Assembly (NCBI GenBank): GCA_017396085.1
Contig: JAFQNC010000014.1
Coordinates: forward strand, 59,929 to 123,928
Direction of reading: 5' to 3'
Origin: Tidjanibacter sp.
GTDB lineage: Bacteria > Bacteroidota > Bacteroidia > Bacteroidales > Rikenellaceae
DNA: 64,000 nt
Shown: in pieces, positions 54,636 through 62,842 of the stretch
Layout of the letters: every line of letters starts with the position of its first letter
Numbering within the stretch: the stretch's first letter is position 1
The notes under the pieces: generated by a model
What the model was told of the DNA's origin: nothing
The model's input: the letters and a program-made list of their open reading frames with translations, nothing else
Databases searched by the model: none
Program-made: the position numbers and the translations under genes

Positions 54636-54669
54636 CAAAAAAACCGTACTCCTTGGGCAAGGAGTACGG
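54636..54669 (-). terminator. Riboswitch-controlled terminator before thiM
   Basis: On minus, CCGTACTCCTT-GCCC-AAGGAGTACGG followed by eight T residues, about 120 nt after the TPP aptamer and 68 nt before thiM. It is the likely expression platform. Confidence 0.88.
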
Positions 54670-54788
54670 CATCGGTTAGTCTGTTTTAGTCAGTAGAAAG
54701 TTTTTTATCCCTTATTCTCTCTTTGCGGTACCGCCCTTGTTGGTATTCCCACACTGAGGCGGCCCCTCTACTGCCAATACAAAAAATG

Positions 54789-54880
54789 TTCACCGTTTCC
54801 CTGCGCTGTCATTACACATATCAGGTTCGGAGGGTATCATCTCAGCCACCGCACGATGCAGTAGCACCCCTAACAGCACT
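54789..54880 (-). promoter_or_regulatory. TPP riboswitch (THI element)
   Basis: The minus strand contains all conserved parts: TTAGGGGTGC, GGCTGAGATGATACCC, GAACCTGAT, and TAATGACAGCGCAGGGAAAC. Known: binds thiamine pyrophosphate. With the terminator at 54636 it would stop transcription of the salvage operon when TPP is plentiful. Confidence 0.96.
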
Positions 54881-54881
54881 G

Positions 54882-54889
54882 CAAATATA
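54882..54889 (-). promoter_or_regulatory. Promoter (-7 box) of the thi operon
   Basis: The minus strand reads TATATTTG, which would place the transcript start just before the TPP aptamer. Confidence 0.65.
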
Positions 54890-55076
54890 GTTCAATTTTT
54901 TGTATCCACAAAGTGATGAACCACAATTTTTCGGGGATGAATGGTTTGTTTTCTCCGCCGAACTGTCAAAAAATGGCACAAAAGTTGTCTTTTGGTGGGT
55001 TGTAGGCCCCAAAATGGGGTTTGCAAGAAAAATTCAACCAACAAAAAACACAATCACTAAAACAACATTTTCTGTT

Positions 55077-55514
55077 ATGTCAGCAATTGTAAGGCGCAAT
55101 CAGGGATGGGTGCCCTCCATTTTGGGCGACCTGCTCGGGGGCGAGTGGCTCGACAGCCGTGCCACTTCGGGCATTACTCCCGCAATCAACGTGAAGGAGA
55201 CAAAGAAAAACTACCTCGTGGAGGTGGCCGCCCCCGGACTCACCAAAGAGGACTTCGATGTACATCTGAACGAAAACAACGACCTTGTGATTTGTATGGA
55301 ACGCAAGGTGGAGAACAAAGAGGAGGAGAAGGATACCCACTACCTGCGTAAGGAGTTCTCCTACTCCCGCTTCCAGCAGACAATGCTTCTGCCCGATGAT
55401 GTGAAGAGGGATGGCATTGACGCCCACGTGGACAAAGGTGTGCTCCACATCACCCTGCCCAAGAAGCCCGAGGCGGTGGAGAAACACGAAGCCCGCAAGA
55501 TTGAAATCAAGTAG
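55077..55514 (+). CDS. Small heat shock protein (Hsp20/alpha-crystallin)
   Basis: Seen: 145 residues from the ATG at 55077 (MSAIVRRNQGWVPSILGDLL); the upstream reading frame crosses the thi promoter and is rejected. The alpha-crystallin domain has NVKETKKNYLVEVAAPGLTK, YLRKEFSYSRFQQTMLLPD, then DKGVLHITLPKKPE and a C-terminal IEIK. Normal class of bacterial Hsp20. Known: ATP-independent holdase for unfolded proteins. Divergent from the thi operon; the spacer 54890-55076 includes a CCCCAAAATGGGG palindrome but no certain promoter. Confidence 0.95.
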   Translation: MSAIVRRNQGWVPSILGDLLGGEWLDSRATSGITPAINVKETKKNYLVEVAAPGLTKEDFDVHLNENNDLVICMERKVENKEEEKDTHYLRKEFSYSRFQQTMLLPDDVKRDGIDAHVDKGVLHITLPKKPEAVEKHEARKIEIK

Positions 55515-55925
55515 CGCAGAGTGGTTATTGGTGGACCAAAAAGACCATCCACCCCCTACCATCGGAAGAAAATTTGCCCCGACTCCACACACACGAGGAG
55601 TCGGGGCAAATTGTGATTAGCGGGTGCAAATTGTGATTAGTGGCAACAGGCACCCGCATTTCTATTTTAACGTGAGTTTTGCGAATTTCAACTTATATTG
55701 AAATTCCGAAACATCCGCTTTCTCAAAGAGCCTATCGAGGCTCTTTGACAAGTCCCTCCTTTGTCAAAGGAGGGATTTAGGGAGGAATGTAAGTACTAAA
55801 CAGCCCACGCAGTGGGCTAAGGGGCTTGCGAAGTCAAGCCCTAACGTTAGTTTTGCGGAAATGGCACAACTGCAAACCCATCATTAACAACAAGTTATAA
55901 TTGTGCCATTTCCACGAAACTCACG
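55515..55925. other. 411-bp hairpin-dense intergenic region
   Basis: Between convergent hsp20 and the DPP-IV-like gene. It holds the hsp20 terminator, a duplicated GGGTGCAAATTGTGATTAG stretch and, from 55668, a run of palindromes described separately. No ORF supported. Confidence 0.6.
55572..55611 (+). terminator. Intrinsic terminator of hsp20
   Basis: ATTTGCCCCGACTCC pairs with GGAGTCGGGGCAAAT across a 10-nt loop. The T-run after it is weak. Confidence 0.75.
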
Positions 55926-55928
55926 TTA
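55668..55928. repeat. Hairpin-array element with terminal inverted repeats (MITE-like)
   Basis: Ends match as inverted repeats: TAACGTGAGTTTTGCG (from 55668) and, on minus from 55928, TAACGTGAGTTTCGTG. Inside lie consecutive palindromes: GAATTTCAA/TTGAAATTC (55683-55706), CAAAGAGCC/GGCTCTTTG (55724-55747), TCCCTCCTTTG/CAAAGGAGGGA (55753-55775), AGCCCAC/GTGGGCT (55802-55818), GGGCTT/AAGCCC (55822-55840), and a long inverted repeat TAACGTTAGTTTTGCGGAAA...TTTCCACGAAACTCACGTTA (55842-55928). The right end contains the stop codon of the DPP-IV-like gene. Confidence 0.7.
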
Positions 55929-57923
55929 TTTTAGGGGTTTGAGGTAGTCCTCAAAGTAGGCGGTAACTTTGTTCATCAGGTGTACTCGGTCGGGCCCGAT
56001 GACGTTGTGTTCGTGGCGGGGGTAGGGGAAGTAGTCCACCTGCACGCCCTCCACAACACACTCCCTCACAAACGAAAGGCTGTGTTGCCACAGCACCACG
56101 GGGTCGATGGCTCCTTGGCAGATGAGCAGTTTGCCACGCAGGTTTTTGGCCTGTGCAATGAGCGAGGTGGCGGCAAAGCCCTCGGGGTTGCGCTCCGGAG
56201 TTTGCATATACCTCTCGCCATACATCACCTCATACCACTTCCAGTCAATCACGGGACCTCCTGCCACACCCACCTTGAATACCTCGGGGTGGTGGGTCAT
56301 CAGCGATATGGTCATAAAACCGCCATAGCTCCAGCCGTGGACACCGATGCGGTCGGCATCCACCCACGGGTGGCTGCACAACCACTCAATACCCTTCATT
56401 TGGTCCTCCATCTCGCACACTCCACATTGGCGGTGTATGGCCTTTTCGTACTCCGCACCGTGGTTGAGCGTTCCTCGGTTGTCCATCACAAAGACCACAT
56501 AGCCTCGCTGTGCCATCAACATCTCCCAACGGCGCAGATTGGCTTGGAAGGAGTTTGTAACCATCTGGCTGTGTGGGCCGCCATAGACGTAGAGTATCAC
56601 GGGGTACTTCTCCTCGGGGTTGAAGTTGAGCGGGTAGATAAGGCGGTAGTGGTTGTCCCAACGGCCATCGGCACTACGGATGGAGCCGAGTTCTATGGGG
56701 GTGTAGTTGTAGCCATCGGTGGGGTCGGGTGCGGTCAGCAGGTTGCGCACCACCTTGCCCTCCTTGGTGGAGGCGAGGTTTACGATGCGGGGCACGTGGA
56801 GCGAGGAGTAGTTGTCCACGAAGTATTTTCCATCGGGGCTGATGTGGCAGTTGTGCCAACCGGCCTCGTGGGTGAGCCTTACCACCTTGCCACTTTTGAG
56901 GCTCACCTTGGCGAGGTGCTGTTCGGCGGTGGAGAACTCGGCGGTGTAGTAGTAGACCCACTCACCACACCTATCCACATACCTCACATCGGCCTCCACA
57001 GGGGTGATGCGGCGATGGGTCCACTCTCCGCTCTTGGGGCTACGCTCATAGAGGTAGAGGCTCCAATAGCCATCCCTCACGTTGGTGGAGTAGATGAATT
57101 GGTCGCCCTTGGTGTCCACCCAACGGAGCGGATAGAGGGGCTCCACGTAGCGACTGTCGCTCTCGCCGAAGAGCCTCTCTACGAGGGCACCCGTGGTGGC
57201 CGAATAGGCGTTGAGGTGCATCTCGTTTTGCTCGCGGTTGAGCACCTGAATGTAGATGAGCGACCCATCGGGGCTCCAAGTGATGTTGGTCAGGTAGCGC
57301 TCCTCGTCAAAGTCCTCCACCTGCATCCACACGGTCTGCTCGGTGGCGGTGTTGTAGACTCCGAGCGATACCTGCTCCGAGGGGAGTCCGTTTTGGGGGT
57401 ATTTTATGCTTACCAATGAGCCCGTGCGGGTGGTGATGTCGAGCAGTGGGAAGTCGGCCACTCGGCTCTCGTCTTTGCGGTAGAAGGCCACCGAAAGTCC
57501 GTCTGGCGAGGGGAACACGCCCCCACTGATGCCAAACTCGTTGCGGCTCACGTGGGAGCCATTGACGATGTTGGGGTCGGTGTCGGTGGTTATGGCCTTG
57601 CGCACGCCCCCAATCTCCACATAGAGGTTGCCGGCCTCGGTGAAGTAGCGAGGCAGGGGTGCGGCTTCGGCTTGTGGTGCGGCCTCGGTGGGGTGGTTGG
57701 TGCGCACGTCAAACCACTCGGTCTGCCCACTCTCCTTGTTGAGCACACCATAGATGGTGCGCCCCTTGGAGTCGGTGCCCCACGAGGTGCGAATGTTTTT
57801 GGGCACGAGTTCGCGCGAAAGGATAGCCTCCTGCATAGTCAAAAGTCGTTGTTTGGGTTGCTGTGCCAGAGCCACTTGGGCCGAGAGGAACAGTGGCAGG
57901 GCAAGGCAAAAAAGTCGTTTCAT
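55926..57923 (-). CDS. S9 family prolyl (dipeptidyl-peptidase IV-like) peptidase
   Basis: Seen: 665 residues. A signal peptide (LFCLALPLFLSAQVALAQ), an eight-bladed beta-propeller region of the DPP-IV N-terminal type (SPDGLSVAFYRKDESRVADF; WSPDGSLIYIQVLNREQNEM), and a hydrolase domain with VILYVYGGPHSQMVTNSF, nucleophile GWSYGGFMT (Ser), CQGAIDPVV (Asp) and RHEHNVIGPDRVHL (His). Known: removes Xaa-Pro dipeptides in the periplasm. The stop TAA lies within a terminal inverted repeat. Confidence 0.95.
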   Translation of the reverse strand: MKRLFCLALPLFLSAQVALAQQPKQRLLTMQEAILSRELVPKNIRTSWGTDSKGRTIYGVLNKESGQTEWFDVRTNHPTEAAPQAEAAPLPRYFTEAGNLYVEIGGVRKAITTDTDPNIVNGSHVSRNEFGISGGVFPSPDGLSVAFYRKDESRVADFPLLDITTRTGSLVSIKYPQNGLPSEQVSLGVYNTATEQTVWMQVEDFDEERYLTNITWSPDGSLIYIQVLNREQNEMHLNAYSATTGALVERLFGESDSRYVEPLYPLRWVDTKGDQFIYSTNVRDGYWSLYLYERSPKSGEWTHRRITPVEADVRYVDRCGEWVYYYTAEFSTAEQHLAKVSLKSGKVVRLTHEAGWHNCHISPDGKYFVDNYSSLHVPRIVNLASTKEGKVVRNLLTAPDPTDGYNYTPIELGSIRSADGRWDNHYRLIYPLNFNPEEKYPVILYVYGGPHSQMVTNSFQANLRRWEMLMAQRGYVVFVMDNRGTLNHGAEYEKAIHRQCGVCEMEDQMKGIEWLCSHPWVDADRIGVHGWSYGGFMTISLMTHHPEVFKVGVAGGPVIDWKWYEVMYGERYMQTPERNPEGFAATSLIAQAKNLRGKLLICQGAIDPVVLWQHSLSFVRECVVEGVQVDYFPYPRHEHNVIGPDRVHLMNKVTAYFEDYLKPLK

Positions 57924-57988
57924 ACTCTATGTGTGGTAAAATTGTTGGGGTAAAGGTAGTAAAATTTGTGGGTTTAATCAAAAAATAC

Positions 57989-57996
57989 TATCTTTG
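57989..57996 (+). promoter_or_regulatory. Promoter of apt-nagB
   Basis: TATCTTTG, 36 nt before the apt ATG at 58032. Confidence 0.6.
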
Positions 57997-58031
57997 GCTG
58001 TTTGACTGAATACGTACAACTTAATACACAG

Positions 58032-58622
58032 ATGAAAAACAATGTTGTAACGCTTGAAGAAGCGAAGAAACTGATTAAGTTCTATCCCGACTGGCCGAAG
58101 GAGGGTGTAAATTTTGTGGACCTGCTGCCGCTGTTGAGCGATGCAAAGATTTTTAGCGTGATTGTTGAGGAGCTCGGCAAGCACGTTACCACCCCCAACA
58201 TCGCAGCACCCGAGGCACGAGGTTTTCTCTTTGCAGCCCCCCTGCTGGTTACCGACTCCAAAACCCACACGCTGATTACCTTCCGTAAGAATGGTAAGTT
58301 GCCCGCAAAGGAGGGCGACCTTCAGAAGGTGGCCATCGTGAAGGAGTATGGCGAGGACAGCCTCTACTTCCGCAAGAGCGACTTGGAGAACTCGTTGGTT
58401 ACCGATGGTGTGGTTGAGGTAACAATCCTTGACGACATCCTCGCCACCGGTGGCACTTCCATTGAGATGGCCAAGCACCTTGAGGCTCTCACCGTTACCA
58501 AAGATGGTGTGGAGTACCCCGTGAAGGTTAAGGAGTTTGTCTTCTTGGCCGACCTGAGCTTCCTGCACGGCAAGGAGTTGCTGGAGGAGATTGCTCCGGT
58601 CTACTCGCTTATCAGTTTTTAG
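58032..58622 (+). CDS. apt: Adenine phosphoribosyltransferase-like protein
   Basis: Seen: 196 residues from the ATG at 58032 (MKNNVVTLEEAKKLIKFYPD). The pattern YPDWPKEGVNFVDLLPLL, NIAAPEARGFLFAAPLL, ITFRKNGKLPAKEG and the PRPP loop VTILDDILATGGTSIEMA follows Apt. The IAAPEARGF segment differs slightly from the usual IAGIEARGF, so a relaxed purine or another base is possible. Known: salvages adenine to AMP. Context: 34 bp before nagB, probably co-transcribed. Confidence 0.88.
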   Translation: MKNNVVTLEEAKKLIKFYPDWPKEGVNFVDLLPLLSDAKIFSVIVEELGKHVTTPNIAAPEARGFLFAAPLLVTDSKTHTLITFRKNGKLPAKEGDLQKVAIVKEYGEDSLYFRKSDLENSLVTDGVVEVTILDDILATGGTSIEMAKHLEALTVTKDGVEYPVKVKEFVFLADLSFLHGKELLEEIAPVYSLISF

Positions 58623-58656
58623 GTAGGAAACACCTTTAACAAAAAAAGATACTACT

Positions 58657-59451
58657 ATGAGAGTTATTATCGAGCAAAATCAAGAAAAAGGTTCGGTATG
58701 GGCTGCGGCATACATTGCCGAGGCCATCAATCGCAAGGCAGCCGTTACCAACACACCCTTTGTGTTGGGACTCCCCACAGGCTCCACCCCGCTGAACACC
58801 TACAAGGAACTCATCCGACTCAATAAGGAGGGTAAGGTGAGCTTCAAGAACGTCATCACTTTCAATATGGACGAGTATGTGGGCTTGCCTGAGGACCACC
58901 CCCAGAGCTACCACACCTTTATGTGGGAAAACTTCTTCTCCCACATCGACATCAACCCCGCCAATGTCAATATCCTTAATGGCAATGCCGAGGACTTGGC
59001 AAAGGAGTGTGCCGACTATGAGAAGAAAATCGAGGGCGCAGGTGGTATCGACCTCTTCCTCGGTGGCGTTGGCGAAGACGGACACATCGCCTTCAACGAG
59101 CCCTTCTCCTCAATGAGTTCACGTACCCGCATCAAGACTCTCACCGAGGATACCATCCTTGTAAACTCGCGTTTCTTTGGTGGCGATGTTACTTTGGTGC
59201 CCAAGTTGGCCCTCACCGTTGGTGTAGCCACCATTCTTTCGGCCAGTGAGGTTATCATACTTGCCTTTGGCCCCAAGAAGGCACGTGCCGTGCAGCAGGG
59301 TGTTGAGGGTGCCTACTCGCACAGTTGGACCATCACAGGCCTTCAAACTCACCCCCACGGTATCCTCATTACCGATGAGGCTGCGGCAGGCGAGTTGAAG
59401 GTTAATACCTACAAATACTTCAAGGACATCGAGAAGGATAACCTTTTGTAG
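58657..59451 (+). CDS. nagB: Glucosamine-6-phosphate deaminase
   Basis: Seen: 264 residues. [38 protein letters not shown] (catalytic Asp), [20 protein letters not shown] (Asp/His site) and [12 protein letters not shown] are all present; full length. Known: converts GlcN-6-P to fructose-6-P and ammonia, the step that feeds amino sugars into glycolysis. Context: after apt, followed by a terminator; no nagA nearby. Confidence 0.97.
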   Translation: MRVIIEQNQEKGSVWAAAYIAEAINRKAAVTNTPFVLGLPTGSTPLNTYKELIRLNKEGKVSFKNVITFNMDEYVGLPEDHPQSYHTFMWENFFSHIDINPANVNILNGNAEDLAKECADYEKKIEGAGGIDLFLGGVGEDGHIAFNEPFSSMSSRTRIKTLTEDTILVNSRFFGGDVTLVPKLALTVGVATILSASEVIILAFGPKKARAVQQGVEGAYSHSWTITGLQTHPHGILITDEAAAGELKVNTYKYFKDIEKDNLL

Positions 59452-59505
59452 TGTGTCCTATGTGTGTGGGGTGTAGCACGTTGCTGGACACCACCACGGA
59501 AAAAG

Positions 59506-59543
59506 AAGAGGGCGGTTGAATTAGACTCAACCGCCCTCTTTAA
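59506..59543. terminator. Intrinsic terminator between nagB and the exchanger gene
   Basis: AAGAGGGCGGTTGA pairs perfectly with TCAACCGCCCTCTT over a 7-nt loop; A and T runs flank both sides, so it may serve both convergent genes. Confidence 0.85.
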
Positions 59544-59572
59544 TTGTATTCTCTCTCTCGGCCCTACCACAC

Positions 59573-60520
59573 TTATGCCATCTGCCCGTGGAAGAGGTAG
59601 ATGTTGTAGGCCACAAAGCCGAGGAAGAGCACTGCTCCGCCAAGGCGCGAAAGTTTACCCTTGACACCCAAGAGCATAGTGAGCACCACAGCCGCAGTCA
59701 TCACTCCATAGTCCACAATGGTAATGTTGGGCGAGTGGAGTGTGAGCACCTGCGAACTTGCGCCGAGGATAAGCGTGATGTTGAAGATGTTGGAGCCGAC
59801 AATGTTGCCCAATGCGAGTTGGGTGTTCTTCTTTGCCGCAGCGGCCAGTGAGGCTGCAAGTTCGGGCAACGAGGTGCCACAAGCAATCAGGGTGATGCTG
59901 ATGAACGCATCGCTCACACCGAGGCTCTTGGCAATTACAGTGGCGCAGTCCACAAATTGGGTGCAACCCGTAATCAACACCGCAAGGCCCACGGCAATCA
60001 GCACCAAAGCCTTCCACAACGGTATGTCCTTTGCCTCGGCAACCTCCTCCACCTGCGGAGCATTCTTGCCCTCTTTGAGCGAAGAGTAGAGGAACCAAGC
60101 AAAGATGGCCAACAACACAATACCATCAATGCGGCCCAAGCCACGTCCTTCGCCAACCCAGAAGTTGAACACCAGCAGAATGAGCACAATGCTCAACAGC
60201 AGGCACAAAGGAAGGTCCTTGCGCCTATTCTCACGTGTAATTACCACAGGGCTAATTACGGCCGTAAGGCCCAAAATGGCAAGCACGTTGAAGCAGTTGG
60301 AGCCCACCACGTTGCCAATGGCCACGCTGGAGTTGCCATCGAAGGCACCTTTGAGGCTCACAATGAATTCGGGCAAGGATGTGCCGATGCCCACGATGAC
60401 GGCACCAATCACAAAGTCGGAAATCTTCGCCTTGCGAGCCACACCAACGGCACCATCCACAAACCAGTTGGCACCATAGATAATGGCCAGCAACGAAATA
60501 ATCAAAATAACGTATGTCAT
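59573..60520 (-). CDS. Ca2+/Na+ antiporter (CaCA family, YrbG-like)
   Basis: Seen: 315 residues, about ten transmembrane helices in two inverted halves. Alpha-1 motif GIGTSLPEFIVSLKGAFDGN with GNVVGSNCFNVLAILGL, and alpha-2 motif CGTSLPELAASLAAAAKKNT with GNIVGSNIFNITLILG; both carry the conserved Glu and Asn. Known: exchanges cytoplasmic Ca2+ for Na+ or H+. Context: 5 bp after an unknown 110-residue gene on the same strand, so co-translated. Confidence 0.96.
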   Translation of the reverse strand: MTYVILIISLLAIIYGANWFVDGAVGVARKAKISDFVIGAVIVGIGTSLPEFIVSLKGAFDGNSSVAIGNVVGSNCFNVLAILGLTAVISPVVITRENRRKDLPLCLLLSIVLILLVFNFWVGEGRGLGRIDGIVLLAIFAWFLYSSLKEGKNAPQVEEVAEAKDIPLWKALVLIAVGLAVLITGCTQFVDCATVIAKSLGVSDAFISITLIACGTSLPELAASLAAAAKKNTQLALGNIVGSNIFNITLILGASSQVLTLHSPNITIVDYGVMTAAVVLTMLLGVKGKLSRLGGAVLFLGFVAYNIYLFHGQMA

Positions 60521-60525
60521 CTATC

Positions 60526-60858
60526 CTATCTTATAAACTTTTCAACATCTTTGGCCTCCCACACGAACACCTCCGAACAGGGGCGGTACTCATAGGGAAC
60601 ATACTCGTTTAGTTGGCCATAGGCTTTGCCACTCTGCTCGCCACAGAACACATCCAAGCGAAGGGCGCCCGCATCGTAGCGTTCCACCTCTGCCAGTGCG
60701 GCAGGGTTCTCTCGCATAGCCTTGTTGATGATGGCGAGGTTCTCTTTGGCAAAGTAGATGCTACTTTGGCGGTAGAGCGTGCCATCTTCTTTGGACTGCC
60801 AGCGGGTGCGGGGCAAAAGTCCCCTAAAGACCAACTTTTTGGTAAATTGGTTTTGCAT
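60526..60858 (-). CDS. Hypothetical protein, 110 residues
   Basis: Not recognised. Seen: a soluble mixed alpha/beta protein, starting MQNQFTKKLVFRGLLPRTRW, with YRQSSIYFAKENLAIINKAM and a C-terminal FVWEAKDVEKFI. Neither signal peptide nor transmembrane segment. Context: 5 bp upstream of the Ca2+/Na+ exchanger, which suggests linked expression but not function. Confidence 0.65.
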   Translation of the reverse strand: MQNQFTKKLVFRGLLPRTRWQSKEDGTLYRQSSIYFAKENLAIINKAMRENPAALAEVERYDAGALRLDVFCGEQSGKAYGQLNEYVPYEYRPCSEVFVWEAKDVEKFIR

Positions 60859-60971
60859 AATGTTTTTTGTTTTTCGTTTGACTTATTTCAAACTCTCCGA
60901 CACCACCCACAGCGGTGTGCAGCATCGAGCGAAAGCCACGGTTGGCTCTCTGAAAACAAAAAAGCATTGGG

Positions 60972-61427
60972 CTACAATCGCAATCGGCGCAGATTTATCA
61001 GCATCGATTGGGGGGAGAACAAATCAGACGGCCAGAGCCACAACAACACAACTACTCTGCCGGTCTGATTTATATCTATACATTTACCTGATTTGCAAAA
61101 TTGGGTGGCCATCCTGCGGGGAGTGCTCGTGGGACGTCCCTGCGAGGAGGTCTGAAACGAGGTGCGACCACACGAAATGGTGCGTTCGGCCGAGGCTATG
61201 CGTGCCGATGGTGCGCCAAGGGCCATCTCGCCACCTGCCAAGCCCAAATCACGACCTGCGCTGTTGCTCTCTGCATAGGAGAGGGCATCGGTAGCCTCCA
61301 CAATCTCCACACTCTGCGACACCTTGCCTGCAATCACAGCCGAGGAGTTGGCATAGCAAAAGACCACACACAAAAGGCCCCACAGAAGAGCCTTTGGTAG
61401 ATATGTCCTAATGGAGTGCTGTTTCAT
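60972..61427 (-). CDS. Small exported protein of unknown function
   Basis: Not recognised. Seen: 151 residues. A signal peptide or N-terminal anchor (ALLWGLLCVVFCYANSSAVI), an Ala/Ser/Gly-rich middle and a C-terminus with CKSGKCIDINQTGRVVVLLW, a hydrophobic stretch and a basic end (LINLRRLRL). A good promoter lies 45 nt upstream. This layout (signal, variable middle, Cys-Lys-Ser-Gly-Lys, hydrophobic tail) is reminiscent of other small Bacteroidota proteins, but no function is known to me. Confidence 0.6.
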   Translation of the reverse strand: MKQHSIRTYLPKALLWGLLCVVFCYANSSAVIAGKVSQSVEIVEATDALSYAESNSAGRDLGLAGGEMALGAPSARIASAERTISCGRTSFQTSSQGRPTSTPRRMATQFCKSGKCIDINQTGRVVVLLWLWPSDLFSPQSMLINLRRLRL

Positions 61428-61471
61428 TGTTGCCGTTTTCTCGTTGTATGCCCACGATACGTGGAGCGGTG

Positions 61472-61479
61472 CAAAGGTA
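61472..61479 (-). promoter_or_regulatory. Predicted promoter of the small exported protein
   Basis: The minus strand reads TACCTTTG, matching TAnnTTTG, 45 nt before the start at 61427. Confidence 0.55.
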
Positions 61480-61531
61480 GGGCTTTATGTTGAAAAACGG
61501 AAATAAAAGAGCCTAAATAGCGTGTTCGATT

Positions 61532-62674
61532 TTACTCTTTGGCTCTCCGATGTTTCAACCTTTCGGAGAGGCGGGTGCGCAGAGGAAGGTCGTAGAGCCT
61601 GTATGCCGCCCAAGCGAGTGCGATGCTTCCTGCCACCACGGCGAGGGCCACGGGCCACGCTTGCTCAAAATCGTAGCCTCCGTTCCACACCCAGCGGTAG
61701 AACACATACATCAGCGGGTAGTGGATGATGTAGAGAGGGTAGGAGAGTTCGCCCAGCAGAGAGCACACCTTGTGGCCCCCACGCTCCACTTCGCCCGAAG
61801 CACCGGCCAGCACTATCAGTGGGAATAGCACCGCCACACAGAGGAGTTCATAGAGCCCATTGAGCCACACCCTCTCGGCTCCTCCAATGCGGGGCATAGA
61901 GAGCAACACCACAAGGGCAAGCGAGCATAGTAGGAACGAGTGTCGGCACCCACTCCACGCCTTGAAGTTGCGCACCAGCAGCAGACCAAAGGAGAAACTG
62001 AAAGTCATACGGAGCAGGCCTCCCCACAGCCCACCATCGGCCATAGTCCAGCCCACACCTATGCTTCCCCCATCGGAGAGTGGGCCTAAGGTCCACCCTG
62101 CCACGCCCAAGCCGAGCAGTACAACCACCACCCTCAGCCAACGTGTGGAGAGGTGGCGCAGGGCGAATACATATATTACATTACCCACATACTCAAAAAA
62201 CAACGACCAAGCGGGCCCATTAAGCGAGAATAGTTCGCCATTGCCCCTTACGTCTACACCCGTACTCGGAGCAGCAGGTATCATCAGGGCAGTCATTAGG
62301 GTGGCCAGTAGTACCATACCGAGCGGTGTGGTCGTGCCATCCCAACGCTCACACCCCACAGCAAGGAAAGCCACAAGGCCCACCACAGCGGCCAGCACCA
62401 CCATCGGGTGTAGGCGCACAAAGCGGCGCAGCAGAAACTCCCGTGTGGTCATACTGCCCGACCGCAACCTCGCATCGTAGGCGTAGCCCACCACAAAGCC
62501 CGAGAGTAGAAAGAAAAAGTCCACTGCCAAGTAGCCGTGGTTGAACTTCTGGTCGAGGGGAGAGGTGGCAAAGCCCTCAAAAATGTGGTAACAGATGACC
62601 AGCAGGGCGGCCACACCACGCAAGCCGTCAAGAATGAGGTAGTGAGGGCGAGTGGCGGAAGGGGTGGTGTTCAT
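61532..62674 (-). CDS. Acyltransferase 3 family membrane protein
   Basis: Seen: 380 residues from the ATG at 62674 (MNTTPSATRPHYLILDGLRG), preferred over a long antisense-reading extension. About ten transmembrane helices. Family motifs: LDGLRGVAALLVICYHIFEG (catalytic His), a RRFVRLHPMVVLAAVVG pair, and SYPLYIIHYPLMYVFYRW near the end. Known: acetylates or succinylates sugars of O-antigen, exopolysaccharide or peptidoglycan. Single gene with its own promoter. Confidence 0.93.
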   Translation of the reverse strand: MNTTPSATRPHYLILDGLRGVAALLVICYHIFEGFATSPLDQKFNHGYLAVDFFFLLSGFVVGYAYDARLRSGSMTTREFLLRRFVRLHPMVVLAAVVGLVAFLAVGCERWDGTTTPLGMVLLATLMTALMIPAAPSTGVDVRGNGELFSLNGPAWSLFFEYVGNVIYVFALRHLSTRWLRVVVVLLGLGVAGWTLGPLSDGGSIGVGWTMADGGLWGGLLRMTFSFSFGLLLVRNFKAWSGCRHSFLLCSLALVVLLSMPRIGGAERVWLNGLYELLCVAVLFPLIVLAGASGEVERGGHKVCSLLGELSYPLYIIHYPLMYVFYRWVWNGGYDFEQAWPVALAVVAGSIALAWAAYRLYDLPLRTRLSERLKHRRAKE

Positions 62675-62711
62675 TGTCTTTGTGGGTGGGTGTTTGTTGC
62701 TATTTTGAATA

Positions 62712-62719
62712 CAAAGATA
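62712..62719 (-). promoter_or_regulatory. Predicted promoter of the acyltransferase gene
   Basis: The minus strand reads TATCTTTG, 38 nt before the start at 62674. Confidence 0.6.
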
Positions 62720-62796
62720 GTGTTTGTAGGGTAATTGTAGAGTTTGTCGGAAATCTATTTTTTGCAAAATGACTTTGAGAAACGAAAATAGATTGT

Positions 62797-62804
62797 TATT
62801 TTTG
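62797..62804 (+). promoter_or_regulatory. Predicted promoter of ppa
   Basis: TATTTTTG, 38 nt before the ATG at 62843. Confidence 0.55.
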
Positions 62805-62842
62805 TGGGTGAAGAAACGGAAAGACGTAAAACTAAACTCTAT

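Noticed and set aside
54900..55076. Upstream extension of the Hsp20 gene
   Set aside because: The added 59 residues are unlike Hsp20 N-termini and the frame starts within the thi promoter region.
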